A DNA stretch of 64,000 bases from Neostapfia colusana. Its lineage: Eukaryota > Streptophyta > Magnoliopsida > Poales > Poaceae. This document shows, one piece after another, positions 46,204 through 57,722 of this stretch. The notes beneath the pieces were generated by a model that did no database searches, had not been told where the DNA came from, and saw only the letters and a list, made by a program, of their open reading frames with translations. Location of the stretch: assembly GCA_030760725.1 (NCBI GenBank), contig JASWHV010000017.1, positions 6,674,959 to 6,738,958 on the forward strand, in the 5' to 3' direction. The translations under genes and the position numbers were made by a program. The stretch's first letter is position 1. Each line of letters starts with the position of its first letter.

Positions 46204-47320
46204 TCCTCAAAACCAGACCACTCGTGGATGCAACTCGTCTGTATCCCACCAATGAGGTTTCGAAGCGAGGAACAAACACGGGAGGGTCGGTGCCGGAGAA
46301 CCGCCAAAACGAGACGGAGACTTCCTCTCCTTCCTCGGTTGCATCCAGGCAAAAATGAAAAAGGAAGCCGAGCGAAACCTCTCCCCGCCATTTCCCTGAG
46401 CTTTCGTTCAGCCTTGGACGACCCGGGAAGAAAAGCCGGGTCCATTTCTTTCCCGAGAAACGTAAACTGGGCTTACATTTTCGCCGGATCTTTTTGCCTT
46501 CCCATCGCGCAGTTTTTTCAAACGCAGGGCTGTTTCTTATTTTCCCGTGACAAGTTGATGATGAGGGAAAACGCGGACTCGACTCTACAGTCTCTAGATA
46601 AAACCAGTCCAGCGCCGCGAAACAGAAACTTCGGAAAAGACAAAGGACTACACCCCGGGATTCATGCGGTGGCATTGGGACGACTCGAAGACGGCCGGGG
46701 CACTTGCACTTGCTTTGGAAAAGTCCTCACGTATTTGGACTCGCACGGCCACAAAACAAGGGCTCGTGCTCGTGCACGTGATGCCTTGTGCTATCCTTCC
46801 GTGTCACGAGACGAGAGGACGTGGGCTAGTGGACTGACCGACTCACCGGTTGACAGGGAAGCGAGCGGCCTTAAAAACGACGAGCCGTGCTGCGGCTTGA
46901 CTTGAGCTCCCGCGGCCCGCCGTCCCGTCCACCGCTTCGACGCTTCCTCACCCCACCCCACTTGCCGCGCGGAGGCGGGGCGTCGAGGCCCGGCGCGCGT
47001 GCGTGGCCGCGGGCTGGAGTTGTGCGTCCTGTACTGTCCAGCGGCGCCCCATGTGACGGGTCGCTCGCCCGCCCGCCAGCCAGCCTCTCCCGTGATCCCG
47101 TCCCGTCAAAGCGGCAGCTGCAGCTGCAGCGGCAACAGCAACGCTCCCTTCCGAGCGCAGGGTCCCGGAAAAAAAAGGCGAGCGCAGCGGCAGGTGGAAA
47201 AAGGGTGGGCAGTGCTTTGCTCGCCGACCGGAGCCGGGGCCACGGCCAGCGCGGAGAGGAGGGCGATGCTGCTGCGGCCGCGGCTGCCCGGGATCTGACC
47301 CAGCGAGGAGGGCGACGAGG
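46204..47320. other. Promoter and 5' leader of PP2C-like gene
   Basis: Ordinary spacer turning GC-rich from 46890. The leader right before the ATG carries CAGCTGCAGCTGCAGC-type repeats near 47113. No separate gene is recognised. Confidence 0.5.
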
Positions 47321-50300
47321 ATGTCGGCGGCGGCGGGCGGCAGGCGGCGGCCAGGGAGCGTGGCGCTGGGGGACCTGCTGCGGCGGGAGGCGTCGGCGGA
47401 GCGCGAGGCGGGCGGGGAGCCGCCCGGGGTCGCTGCGGGGCAGGCCGGACGGGCCAAGAAGGGAGAGGACCTCGCGCTACTCAAGCCGGCATGCGAGCGT
47501 CGCCCCGGCGCGCCGTCAACCTCCTTCTCCGCTTTCGCCGTAAGCGCCCTCCCTCCCTCCCGTCTCTCTCGCTCTCTCGATCCGCCCGCTCCGTGGCGCG
47601 ATGCTACGCTTCTTCTGGGTTCTGAGGCCGGGCCCGGTGTCCTCTGGCGTCGCAGCTGTTCGACGGGCACAACGGCAGCGCCGCCGCGGTGTACGCCAGG
47701 GAGCACCTCCTCGGCAATGTGCTGCGCTGCGTCCCTCCCGATCTGACCAGGGACGAGTGGCTCGCCGCGCTCCCGAGGGCCCTCGTCGCAGGTTTCGTCA
47801 AGACCGACAAGGATTTCCAGACAAAAGGTAACTGAAGTTCCGGCCCCGCAGTACCTGTCATTTCTATGACCACACATACTGGGTAGTAATTTGAATTCAG
47901 CGTATTGGTATGCGTCGTGCTATGTTTCCAATTCAGTACTATATCTAAGCCTTGCTTCTCCACTCGGTCTGTGTGTTCCAGCGCACTCCTCCGGAACGAC
48001 AGTGACGCTCGTCATAATTGATGGTTTCGTTGTAACCGTTGCGTCTGTTGGTGATTCCCGTTGTGTCCTTGAAGCTGGGGGCTCCATCTATTATCTGTCA
48101 GCTGACCATCGTTTTGATGCTAGCGAAGAGGAGTAAGATCCCTTTCTCAAACGTTGTACTGTTGTTGCCTTGTTGGTGATATCTGTGCCTCCTAATCACT
48201 TGTTAGTTTTGATTTGCAGGGTTGGTCGTGTAACGGAATGTGGCGGTGAAGTTGGAAGACTAAATGTTGTCGGTGGAGCTGAGGTTTGCTCTTTGTACTT
48301 TTGTGGTTGCTCGAGTTTTCAATCTAGTTACTTAGTTGGTAGCACAAGAACTTTCTTTTTTTTTTCAAAAAAAAATTCAAGGTGCTTCCTTTTGCTGATG
48401 TTTCTAGTGCACAGTGGCTTCCACGTTGATTGTACTGGATGGAAATGCACCCACACAAAAATGAAATTTACCCTATAGCATTCAGATTTCACCATATATC
48501 TAATTATGCACAGCAGTCCCATTAGTCCAAAGAGCTGCACCCCACCGGTTTCCTCTAGTTTTGCCTCTCCCAGTGCGATATATTCAATATACTTTTGTAG
48601 CCTTGGATTGTCTGTTGTCTATTACATATAGTAAGCTACTCATTGTTTAGTATTTTTGATATTTCGTTGGTTAGAAGCACTGGATTTTAGCTGGATGCAG
48701 TTCGTGGAATGACTAACAAATCTATGCTTCTGCAAGCAACTACACTCCATTCTATTTTTTTTATTTGAACTTACGTTACATATGAGTAGTGTTGCACATT
48801 TCATATCATATATGGTGTATATGTTTTATTAGTTCCCCTGTAGAGTAGCATCATTTGGTTTGTAGATGTGATCTACAACTTTTTTCTTGATTATCCTGTT
48901 ATTCATCTAGATTGGTCCACTTAGATGCTGGCCAGGTGGTTTATGCCTATCAAGATCAATTGGTGATCAGGATGTTGGTGAATTTATCATCCCGGTCCCG
49001 CATGTAAAGCAGATGAAGGTACACTTTCTTAATAGCACTTATGGAGAAAAATGAATCCTAAACTTTCTCAACATAGTGATGTCAGATTCAAGCATAGATG
49101 TTCTGCTTTTTTGACATTCTTATTATCCTTACTATATTTATATTCTTGTGATGTGAAGTCATCCTTGTAAATTTGCTAATTTTAATACAACAACAACCAA
49201 GCCTTTATCCCAAGCATGTTGGGGTCGGCAAATTTGCTAATTTTAATGTAAAACTTTTTTCCTGTATCTTTATATGGTTATATATTGAAGGGCAGACTTG
49301 GCGCAGTGGTAGAGTCTCTCCACTTGTGTCCTGGAGGTCCTGGGTTCGAATCAGCCTCCTTGCAAAATAAGCAAGGGGAAGGCTGCCTAGAAATTCCCTT
49401 CCCCAGACCCCACAACGTGTGGGAGCTTTCAGCACTGGGTATGCCCTTTATATGGTTATATTGATGTTAGATCATTTTGTCAAGCTAGATATCTTTCTGT
49501 ATTTATGAACCGACTGCAGGTTATTTCTCATTTCATTTGTTCATAGGTGTTTTTTATAGGATTATTTGATGTTTCTGTGTTTTTCTTTGAATTAATTGTT
49601 TATTCGCTTGATTTCTAACCATATTTTGAAACATCATATTGTCTTGTAATGCTTGCTTTAGTTGTCTAGCTCTGGAGGTCGCCTTATCATTTCAAGTGAT
49701 GGCGTTTGGGATGCTTTATCGGCTGAAATGGCTTTCAATTGTGCACTAGGGCTTCTTCCAGAGGCTGCAGCAGATCAAATTGTCAAAGTACAGTACCACT
49801 TGCTCAACCTTCTCAATATCTATCCTGAAACCCTCAGTCATGCTATTCCTAACTGGTTCACTATGTACAGGAAGCAGTTGCGTCAAGAGGATTGAGAGAC
49901 GATACAACTTGTATTGTCATTGACATAATACCACCAGAAAAAACAAAATGCAATGTAGAATATCCAAAAACGCCAGGGAAAGGCCTTGCCTTTCTCAAAA
50001 GTTTATTTATCAGGAAAATAACATCTGACACAGCATCTCTTCCTGATAAGGAAATTCATATTGAGCCAGATTTGGTGGAGGAAGTCTTTGAGGATGGATG
50101 CCCATCCCTTTCAAGGAGGTTTGAACCCTACCCCATTGTCGATGCTTATTACCAGTAGTAAATTATGAGGTCAGGCGAGAGACCAAGAGATCAATAATCT
50201 TTCTCGAGCATAGGAGCTAAGTTCCAAAAGAGTCTTGTCAGCCATGATGTTATGCTGAGGGGTGGTATACATCATTTCACCATCCATCTGAGTTTGGAGC

Positions 50301-53300
50301 ATGTGCAGATTAATATGACGGTTCCTCTCCTAGAGTCCTACACGGCCCTTCTTCCAGTTGCGCCACTGCCGTAACTGTGCCGAATCTTCTGCACCGTGCC
50401 CTTGTCCTTCCGGGAGTTCAGACTCGGTAGCAGTTGCATCATCACGGGGATCATGATTGTTGTTTGGAGCACCCGGGACTCCTGCTGCTGTAGAGTCGAC
50501 CGGAGCCACTCTAGGTGGCAGCCCTTGTAGCCGTGTTGCAGCGACCATGAAGACCTTGATGATGGACGCACAACATTCACATAGTTAACCTAACCTTTTT
50601 TTACAGTGAATATGGTAGTCAAGCATATAACTCATGTAAAGCCTATTTAAACAAATCTGGTGCATGTGGGAGCGCACGTACAAGCGCCGCCGCGACGTGC
50701 GCTGCACCATAGAACGTGCGCGTGCACAAGAGGAGGCCATCACGGTTGGCTAAGTTTGGAAAGAGAGATTAGTTTCTGTTTTTATTCCTTAAGTTTAGGA
50801 AAGTTGGTTAAGGCCTGGGGCCATATATTCCTGTAACCGCACATTGAGAGGATCAAGCAAGATTATTATCCCTAATCTCTCGTTTCTCTCTCTCAACAAG
50901 CCGACGGCAGAGGGGAAGACCTCGCCGGCAAAGACGGGCTGAAGCTATGAGCTCCGTAAACGAGGGCCAGCTACCCTAAGTGCCGACGCCCTTGACAACC
51001 TGGTATCACGATCCAAGCGGTCCTCGCCTTCCTGATGGACCTCACCACCAGCCGCCACCACTCCATCCCCATCAATAGCCTCCGCGCCGCCATCATCCTT
51101 GTCGCTCGTCACGTCGTGTGCCGTCGACATGGGTGACACCAACGACCTCAAGGCCACCGTCAAGGCCCTCACCAACGCCCTCAAGACACTGCAGACTACG
51201 GTCGAGTCCAATGCTAAGGCCATCGCCTCCCTCACCTTCGACCGAACGCCGTCATTGGTTACCAAGTTGGGCTCCGGCGAGCACCACGATGACCGGCCAC
51301 CGAGATTCCAGAAGATGGATTTTCTCTGGTACGAAGGCAAGTCTGATCCCCTCATCTTCATCAACCGTTGTGAGTTCTACTTCCACCAGCAGCGAATCAT
51401 GGAGTAAGAGAAGGTCTGGAGGACCTCCTACAACCTGGAGGACGGGGCGCAACTGTGGTACATCCAGGTCCAACAGGATGAGGGCACTCCGTCGTGGCGC
51501 CGGTTCACGGAGTTGCTCAACCTGCGCTACGGCCCCCCCTCTCCGCGCTGCTCCCCTCTTTGAACTCGCAGATTGTCGTTGTACCGGCACCGTCGCGTAG
51601 TATCAGGACCGTTTCCAGGCGCTTCTTCCCCGCGCCGGACACCTCAACCAAGCGCAACGAGTCCAGCTATTCATGGGCAGCCTCCTTCCTCCGCTCAGCC
51701 TCGACGTCTAGGTCATCAACCCGCAGTCCCTTGCGGCGGCCATGAGCCTGGCGCACCGGCTAGAGCTCTAGGAGCAGTACGCGCCGGCGTCTGCCAAGGC
51801 CTCGGTCCGTGGCCTTCTACCGCCCCTGCGCCATGCCTCGCCCTCCCTGCTCCCTAGATCAACAAGACGGCCGCGCCCACGGCCACGGTGGACGGCCGTC
51901 CGGTGAAGCGTCTGTCCCTGCCAGGGCAAGAGGAGCGCCGTCGACATGGCCTCTGTTTCAACTGCAACGACAAATACACGCGGGACACAACCGCGTATGC
52001 AAGCGTATTTTTTACATCAGTGGCATCGAGTTCGCCGCTGACGATGAAGCCAAGGCTGGGGATGGCCAGGACACGGAAGTTCTTCTCCTTACATGCAGTC
52101 GCTGGGGTGGCCCGGAGCAGGCACAGGCGTCCCAGAAGCTCCACTACGACCGACAGTATCGACAGGTCTCTTATCAGGTGGGTGATTGAGCACTTCTTCG
52201 ACTCCGGCAGCGCGCCACATCCTCCCTACACAGGACGACCACGGGGAAGTTGAAGCTCCGGTTTGTGGGACCCTACCGCCTCGTCGAGATCATCAACGAC
52301 GTTGCTGTGCGCCTGGAACTGCCCCCGGGTGCCCGACTTCATGATGTGTTCCATGTTGGCATGCTCAAGAAGTTCATCAGCGCACCTCCGGCCTCGCCCC
52401 CAGCCCTGCCGGCCATCCACAACGGCGCGGTAATTCCAGAACCGTTGTGTGTCGAGCAAGCTCGCTTGGCGCGAGGGGTTCGTCAGGTACTTGTCCACTG
52501 GCGTGGCGAGCCCGCGGAGTCTGCTTCCTGGGAGGACCTCGACGAGTTCCGCATCAAGTACCCCGACTTTCAGCTCGAGGACGAGCTGGATCTCAAGCGG
52601 GAGGGGGGGGGAGAGATGTCATGTGGGGGCGCACGTACAGGCGCCGCCGCGACGTGCGCCCCGCCACAGAACGCGCGCGCAGGAGGAGGCCACCATGGTT
52701 GGCTAAGTTTGGAAAGAGAGATTAGCTTCTGTCTTTATTTCTTAAGTTTAGGAAAGTTGGTTAAGGCCCGAGGCCATATATTCCTGTAACCGCACATTGA
52801 GAGGATCAAGCAAGATTATTATCCCTAATCTCTCTCTCTCTCTCTCAACAAGCCAACGGCAGAGGGGAAGACCTCGCCGGCGAAGACGGACCGAAGCTAC
52901 GAGCTCCGTAGCCGAGGGCCAGCTACCCTAAGTGCCGACGCCCTTGACATCTAGGAGCGTGGCAGTTTTGCGCCTGTACTGTTACAATTTGTGATTCTAG
53001 GTGCTATACTTGTCAATTTAGTACATGCTATTATGTTAACATTTCATCAAGCATGCCATTGCTCACATACTTCTGTGATATAGGGAGGATTTTTTGTTTC
53101 ATACTTCATCTACATCAATTTTAAAACCATTACTGAAATTTGTAATTATAATTTTTGGGGGGCTAGAAGTAGATGTTTGATTGGGAAGAAGCTCATCAGG
53201 AGGTAACTGCTGGCCATGGTGATTTTATCATGTTAGAAGGCCATGAGATTATGAAAACATGAAAACAAGCTTATGTTCTTGAAATGTCATTTGGTGTTGG

Positions 53301-53685
53301 TAGGAGAATGGGCTTTCAAAGTCTTATATCATGATTCTGTTTCTTATATTTGATTTCTGGTGAATGCAGGCTAAATTCTGAATATCCACTCCGGAATATG
53401 TTCAAACTCTTTGCATGTGCCATTTGTCAAATTGAGTTACAATCTGGTCAGGGGGTATCCATACACGAGGGCTTTTCAAAGCCAGGAAAGCTGCGTCCCT
53501 GGGATGGTCCTTTCCTTTGTCACAGTTGCCAGGAAAAGAAAGAGGCGATGGAGGGAAAGCGCCAGTCACGAGGTAGCTCCAGTTTATTTTTATTTTATTG
53601 AATTCTGACCGTGCATTTGTAATGAAATAGAAACATCCACACATCTGCAGATTCTTCCTCGAGAAATAGTGGGTCAAGTGAATAG
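47321..53685 (+). CDS. PP2C-family protein phosphatase with C-terminal CxxC..CxxC module, 9 exons
   Basis: Exons: 47321-47539, 47656-47827, 47982-48132, 48220-48283, 48911-49018, 49662-49787, 49871-50118, 53370-53572 and 53651-53685. All are GT-AG in phase, giving 441 aa. PP2C signature elements appear in order: E49-D50 (KKGED), LFDGHNG with metal ligand D76, GDSR (154-157), LCLSRSIGD, SSDGVWD with D251, and DDTTCIVID (D290-D291). The enzyme should remove phosphate from Ser/Thr in an Mn/Mg-dependent way. Exon 8 encodes FACAIC (C379, C382) and FLCHSC (C413, C416), a C-x2-C-x30-C-x2-C zinc-ribbon-like module followed by KKEAMEGKR. If intron 7 is not removed, the frame stops at 50158 after VDAYYQ, giving 375 aa without this module. 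Intron 7 is 3.25 kb and contains a gypsy derivative. Intron 5 contains a SINE and a tiny LINE. It is not an obvious clade-A (ABA co-receptor) PP2C. Confidence 0.88.
49187..49229 (-). mobile_element. Very short (43-bp) LINE 3'-end insertion in PP2C intron 5
   Basis: Flanked by perfect 18-bp repeats AAATTTGCTAATTTTAAT (49169-49186, 49230-49247). On the minus strand it reads CCCAACATGCTTGGGATAAAGG then GGTTGTTGTTGT, the same 3' end as the LINE fragment in the RBP45 intron. An extreme case of 5' truncation. Confidence 0.85.
49284..49445 (+). mobile_element. tRNA-derived SINE in PP2C intron 5
   Basis: About 162 bp flanked by perfect 16-bp repeats CTTTATATGGTTATAT (49268-49283, 49446-49461). It has pol III internal promoter boxes: A box TGGCGCAGTGGTAGAG near 49299-49314 and B box GGTTCGAATC near 49343-49352. 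The non-tRNA part (GGGGAAGGCTGCCTAG, CTTCCCCAGACCCCACA) matches the style of a common grass SINE family. It lies 37 bp from the end of the tiny LINE's repeat. Confidence 0.9.
50661..50997 (+). repeat. 5' LTR of gypsy derivative
   Basis: 337 bp, starting TGCATGTGGGAGCGC and ending CGCCCTTGACA. The right LTR starts TGTCATGTGGGGGCGC. Both share CCTGTAACCGCACATTGAG and other long matches. Confidence 0.9.
51129..51560 (+). pseudogene. Gag fragment of gypsy derivative
   Basis: From the Met at 51129 the frame has a coiled-coil-like start (LKATVKALTNALKTLQ), then PPRFQKMDFLWYEGKSDPLIFINRCEFYF, the beginning of a retrotransposon gag domain. It hits TAA at 51405-51407 (after QRIM-E) and continues recognisably (WRTSYNLEDGAQLWY). 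A Cys-knuckle trace (GLCFNCNDKY) follows near 51950. Confidence 0.8.
52250..52616 (+). pseudogene. Integrase C-terminus and chromodomain of gypsy derivative
   Basis: Encodes KLRFVGPYRLVEIINDVAVRL and HDVFHVGMLKKF, a hallmark of the chromovirus integrase C-terminus. It then encodes VLVHWRGEPAESASWEDLDEF, a chromodomain. It is directly joined to gag-derived sequence because pol has been deleted. Confidence 0.85.
52617..52949 (+). repeat. 3' LTR of gypsy derivative
   Basis: 333 bp, TGTCATGTGGGGG to CCCTTGACA, followed by TCTAG. It is about 420 bp upstream of the exon 8 acceptor of the PP2C gene. Confidence 0.9.
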
Positions 53686-54976
53686 TGATAAAAGGTAAAG
53701 AGTCATTTCAGGGGAACAACCTAACAATGTTCACTACAGCAGGTCAAAACTAATTCATTTCCAGCATCTGGCATATTGCTACACTTTCTAGTTTCCTTGG
53801 ATTGTCATGGAATGGAACCAGATGTTGGGAGGTGCCATGCTGAAGAGGTTAAACAATAACGGAGTTAGGAAGATATCTGCCTCTTAATACCAAAATACCT
53901 TGGTGTGTACCTTCTGGCAGTGACGCATACGGGCCAATTGCTTCTCCAGAGCCCCCAATACCCATGTAAATTATTCAGCATATAGAGGTGACAAATTGAT
54001 CGGCTCTTTGTAATTTTTGACTAGGATTAGGTACTGCGATCCTGAAATTCGTTTGGGCAGACCTTAAAAATAAGGTCGAGGTAGCCAGTTCTCTTGTAGT
54101 AGAATCTTGGACTATTTCTCATTATTCCACACTGTAACTAACAGCTAAGCGGATTGCTGCAGCCGCTTCCATGCTAGGTTGCATTAGTCTGCATTGACCA
54201 AGTATTGGATTTGTGAGTTCAGGCAGTGAGTTCAATTAAGGTACACCGTGCGCTGGCTGGTTATTGAGTGCTTAAGATTTTGTTCGTCGATATAATTCCC
54301 CTCTGCAAAATTTATGGTTTTTGAGTTCCTCTGGTAACTGCAGACGAGGCAGCATTAGGATAAGACGAAGAATTGGGCTCGTTCCTCTTAATTTGCCAAG
54401 CTGGTTAATCTGGAAGTTGACTGCAGTCTGCAGGACACCGGGTCGGACACAGATTACGCTCAAAGTGATGCATTTAATGTTACAGTCTACTAGTAGTAAT
54501 GATATTTTTAGGCACGTAGTGCCTCCGTTCATGCTCTAACTACTAGCGTTAGCGTGTGGACTTTGCCACGATCGATGCATGGACTATGTCATTCCGTGCT
54601 AAACAGCCTTTGGCGTGGAGTTCACTAAATGTTCCGTCTTGAATACGCTAATAAGCGCACGGCGACGACAAATAGCACGCATAAGTAAACCCCACTGCCA
54701 CCAGTCAGCAACGTCGTTCGCAGGCGAGCGTGGTGGCCGTGGTTGTCACGGCCGCCGTCCCCTTCAGCGCCCGGTGGACGACATCCGGCGGTGACGATAC
54801 CTGGGTCTCCGCCGGAGTTAGCCTAGTCCTGAACGCCGGTTCGTACACGCGCGGTAATGCAGTGTACATGCGGTATAATGCATGCATGCATCGATCTTCT
54901 AAACTGGGTGATCACCGTCACCGATGATGATTGGTGTGCTAACTGCTAAGCATGACTGCGATGCATATGCACAGGA
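53686..54976. other. 3' flank of PP2C gene and spacer
   Basis: Presumed 3' UTR of the nine-exon transcript followed by spacer. No gene signature is recognised. A GC-richer block at 54720-54850 could belong to the N-terminal part of the following fucosyltransferase pseudogene but has no clear match. Confidence 0.45.
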
Positions 54977-55520
54977 GAGAGGCGCCGTGGCTGTACGTGC
55001 ACCTGCGGCACGACACAGGGCCCGAGGGCTCTTTTTTCTGCGACGACGTGCAGGACGTGCAGGCACTGGCTCGTGCCCGTGGCGGACAACTACATCTCGC
55101 CGGGACTGTTCCAGGTCCCGCGGCTCGAGGCGGGGCTCGCGCGCATGTCTCCCGCGCCGCGACGTCGTGTTCCACCACCTCAGCCGCTGCCTGTTCCACA
55201 CGAGCAGAGCAACACGGCGTGGGGGCATGGTGACGCGCTACCACGACGGCTCCTACTTCGCCAAGGCGGACCACCGCGTGGGCGTGCATGTGCGGCATGT
55301 TCAAGTGGGCGCCCCATCTCCGTCGACGAGCTCTACCGCCATATCCTCTCGTGCGTGCACCGCGAGGACATCCTGCCGGGAGCATCGGCGTTAACTCCGC
55401 GACCAAGGCCAACGCCGCCACCACCACCGGCGCGCAGCCGGAGTCGATCGGCGAGACGCAAGGCCGTTGTGTTCGCGTCCCTGTACAGCGAGTGTTCTTC
55501 GAGATTTTTGTGGATCTATC
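54977..55520 (+). pseudogene. Broken GT37 (xyloglucan-type) fucosyltransferase
   Basis: Conserved GT37 blocks lie in order but in different frames: PWLYVHLRHD...FFCDDVQ, LVPVADNYISPGLFQVPRLEAGL, RDVVFHHLSRCLFH, GMVTRYHDGSYFAKADHRVGVHVR, PISVDELYRHILSCVHREDILPG and KAVVFASLYSECSSR. At least four frame changes separate them. In intact relatives these blocks form the GDP-fucose-dependent transferase domain in the Golgi lumen. The N-terminal anchor and the rest of the C-terminus are not evident. Confidence 0.82.
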
Positions 55521-55896
55521 CCGCGAGGATCTCCCGATTTACTCGTACTAATTCTATCCCGGATGATCTGGATGACGCGCGAAGCCAGGTGCCCCGCCGG
55601 TGGGCGGAGCGCGTCACGGATGAGCAGGAGCCACGCCGCAGGAGAAATGCCCACCGGCAAGACGTACAAGTAAACGGAATCCGTAACAAGCACCGTCTGT
55701 TGTTCGTAACCAGAAAAACAGGGACAGATGTAAATTCGAACTGCCCAAAAATACAATACTTGAAGCACGTACGGCAGTATCGTCCACAGACGTCCCTTCA
55801 GAGACGGTACAGATGAGCCCAGTCAATCAGATGTGCAAGCAAGATGTATGAAGCCTCTCATACGTAATGTAATGTAGTGTAATGTCACCGCCATCA

Positions 55897-56900
55897 TCAG
55901 AACGACGAGATACCTGAGATCTGGCGCAACTTCTCATAGGAAACCCAGAACACAAACTGCCACGGGCCGAGCCTCGCCCACGTCGGCAAGAAGCCCTTCC
56001 AAAGTGCCGTCACGCCCTCATGCCTGACGGTCTTGACCAAACAGTCGAGCGAGTTCCTGTACATCGCCCTGCCCTCGCTGCCCTGGTTCATCATCCTGGT
56101 TTTGATTGCGTCTGCCGGGTAGCTCAAGGTCGTCGCCGACAGACCGGAGAACACAGAGGCCAGCGAGTGAGCGTACACGTTGTCGTCACAAACCCGCTTG
56201 CGGATGATGAGGCACTTGGCCTGGTCGTAGCACGTCAGTTCACCTATGTTGACCAGAAACGCGCGTTTGGCATTCGGGACGACCCCCTTCCAAAGTCCGA
56301 CGAAGCCATCGGCTCGAATGATTTTCGTGAAGGCGTCCGCGATTCCGGTGTACCGTGGCTGGATGCCCTGGCTCATGAGTCCGCTGTCCGCTTGCATCCT
56401 GACCTTGATGAGATCAGCAGGGCTTGCCACCACCTGCAGTGGCAGTGCAGACAGGTAGTAGGAAGCCAGGAACTTGTAAGCTGTGCTAATTTCACTTCAG
56501 CCAATCGCCTCCTCGATGGAACTGATGATACGTATGATGCTTTCATTACCTGCGCGACGGCACCGGAGACCCCCCCGGCGAGCGCCTTCTCGAGAAGGCC
56601 CACCTCCCGCCCCCCGCCGGCGAGGGAGGACCGGAGGTGCTCGTACCCCACGATGCGGAGCGGGGTGTAGATGAGGTGGCGGAGGACGGCGGGGGACAGG
56701 CCCCAGTACAGCCCGCCGTCGCGGATGAGCTCGCCGACGACGCGGGCGACGCCGGCCCCGGGGCTGCGGTGGAGCTGGAGCCGCGTCTTGACGGCGTCGA
56801 TCGGGTAGGTGGCGGCCTCCGCGGCCGCGGCCGAGGCCGACGAGAGGTAGACCTTGGCGAGGGTGCCGCAGCGGCCGCCCTCGCCGCCGCTGGCTAGCAT
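55897..56900 (-). CDS. UCP3: Mitochondrial carrier, UCP3-like (plant uncoupling protein family), 2 exons
   Basis: Exons on the minus strand are 56550-56900 and 55897-56433. The phase-0 GT-AG intron falls at GAVAQ/VVASPAD, and the product is 295 aa. Three carrier repeats are shown by their P-x-D-x-x-K/R signatures: YPIDAVKTR (32-40), SPADLIKVR (121-129) and YPADAIKTR (222-230). The third repeat ends with GFLPTWARLGPWQFVFWVSYEKLR, and the C-terminus is GISSF, very like Arabidopsis UCP3 (At1g14140). Such carriers sit in the inner mitochondrial membrane and move anions or protons. The substrate of UCP3 is not established. A decayed copy lies 0.8 kb upstream at 57723-59520, so the pair arose by tandem duplication. 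Confidence 0.93.
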
Positions 56901-57722
56901 TGGCTATCTGGAACGGAGTGGGGGGAGGGAGCTGCGGATGCGCGGCTGCCGTGCTCCCGCTCCCGTCCCCGCTACGTGGGCGCCTCCACCGGCTCATGTT
57001 TTCCGCTGGGCCCAGGGCGCGGAGCGCTCGTCGGCTCGCTCATGTCGTTAGCGGCCGGGTGGTTTATTCGGGCGGGTTGACGACTCACCTGGCAGTAAAA
57101 CACAGAGGACGTGCGCGCAAAGTGATGGAAATACAACAGAGTCCGAGCGTGCAATCAACATTCGGAAACTGCCGCGACGAGCTTCTTTGATGGCCGTTCT
57201 TGACAGCTTCAAATGTCTCGTTTGTTCTCGTTGAGCCCCCTCCCATCCCCCTCTGATTTTTGGAACCTTGGAACAGAGATTGAGAGAGAGGTTGGAGGTT
57301 GAAGACGACTGGTCTGCGCGCGAGTCGGGCCGGAAATTCCGCCATCCCACTACTCTATAGCCCAAACAGTAAGGTTAGAGGCCCAGTAAGCCGGGCGGAC
57401 GGCTGCGCCGGCGTCAAGGCGAGACGCGGGCCACTGCCCAGGGAAACGTGATAAATAAACTTGGAGGGCATAACTTCTCAGTGAGTTCATCAGTTACAAC
57501 AAAATGTGCTCCAGTTTGCTTGAGCAAACAGGTAAAGGACAAATGTAAATTTCATTTCTCAAAATACAATGCTTGCAGCGTGGCAATTTCATCCACAACC
57601 TCCCTCGGAGACGGTACATGGTGATCCCAGTCAATTAGATTTGCAAGTAGGAGGGATGAAGGCGCAGAAATGCAAAATTCTGTGATCTTAAAAGGCCCTC
57701 ATGTGAAAGTCACCCGTCATTG
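56901..57722. other. Promoter of UCP3-like gene and spacer to its pseudogene
   Basis: The immediate upstream 100 bases are GC-rich. The rest is ordinary spacer with no recognisable gene. Confidence 0.5.

Larger units (their letters stand above)
50661..52949 (+). mobile_element. Gypsy LTR retrotransposon deletion derivative in PP2C intron 7
   Basis: 2.29 kb. LTRs are 50661-50997 and 52617-52949, with imperfect target duplication TCTGG/TCTAG (50656-50660, 52950-52954). After the left LTR comes ACCTGGTATCACGATCC, a primer-binding site of the initiator-Met type. A polypurine tract (GGGAGGGGGGGGAGAGA) precedes the right LTR. Inside are broken gag, a Cys-knuckle fragment, and the integrase C-terminus with chromodomain. 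Protease, RT, RNase H and the integrase core are missing. Orientation is the same as the host gene. Confidence 0.9.

Noticed and set aside
45445..46905. Open frames of 126-273 codons around the GC-rich part of the solo LTR
   Set aside because: They overlap on both strands, cross the LTR border, and have no domain signature.
49284..49445. Possible tRNA gene suggested by A and B boxes
   Set aside because: No cloverleaf acceptor stem, and flanking 16-bp duplications show a SINE.
55073..55816. 247-codon plus-strand frame as a real gene
   Set aside because: It follows the fucosyltransferase reading only in its first 25 or so residues, then runs in the wrong frame and past the end of homology.
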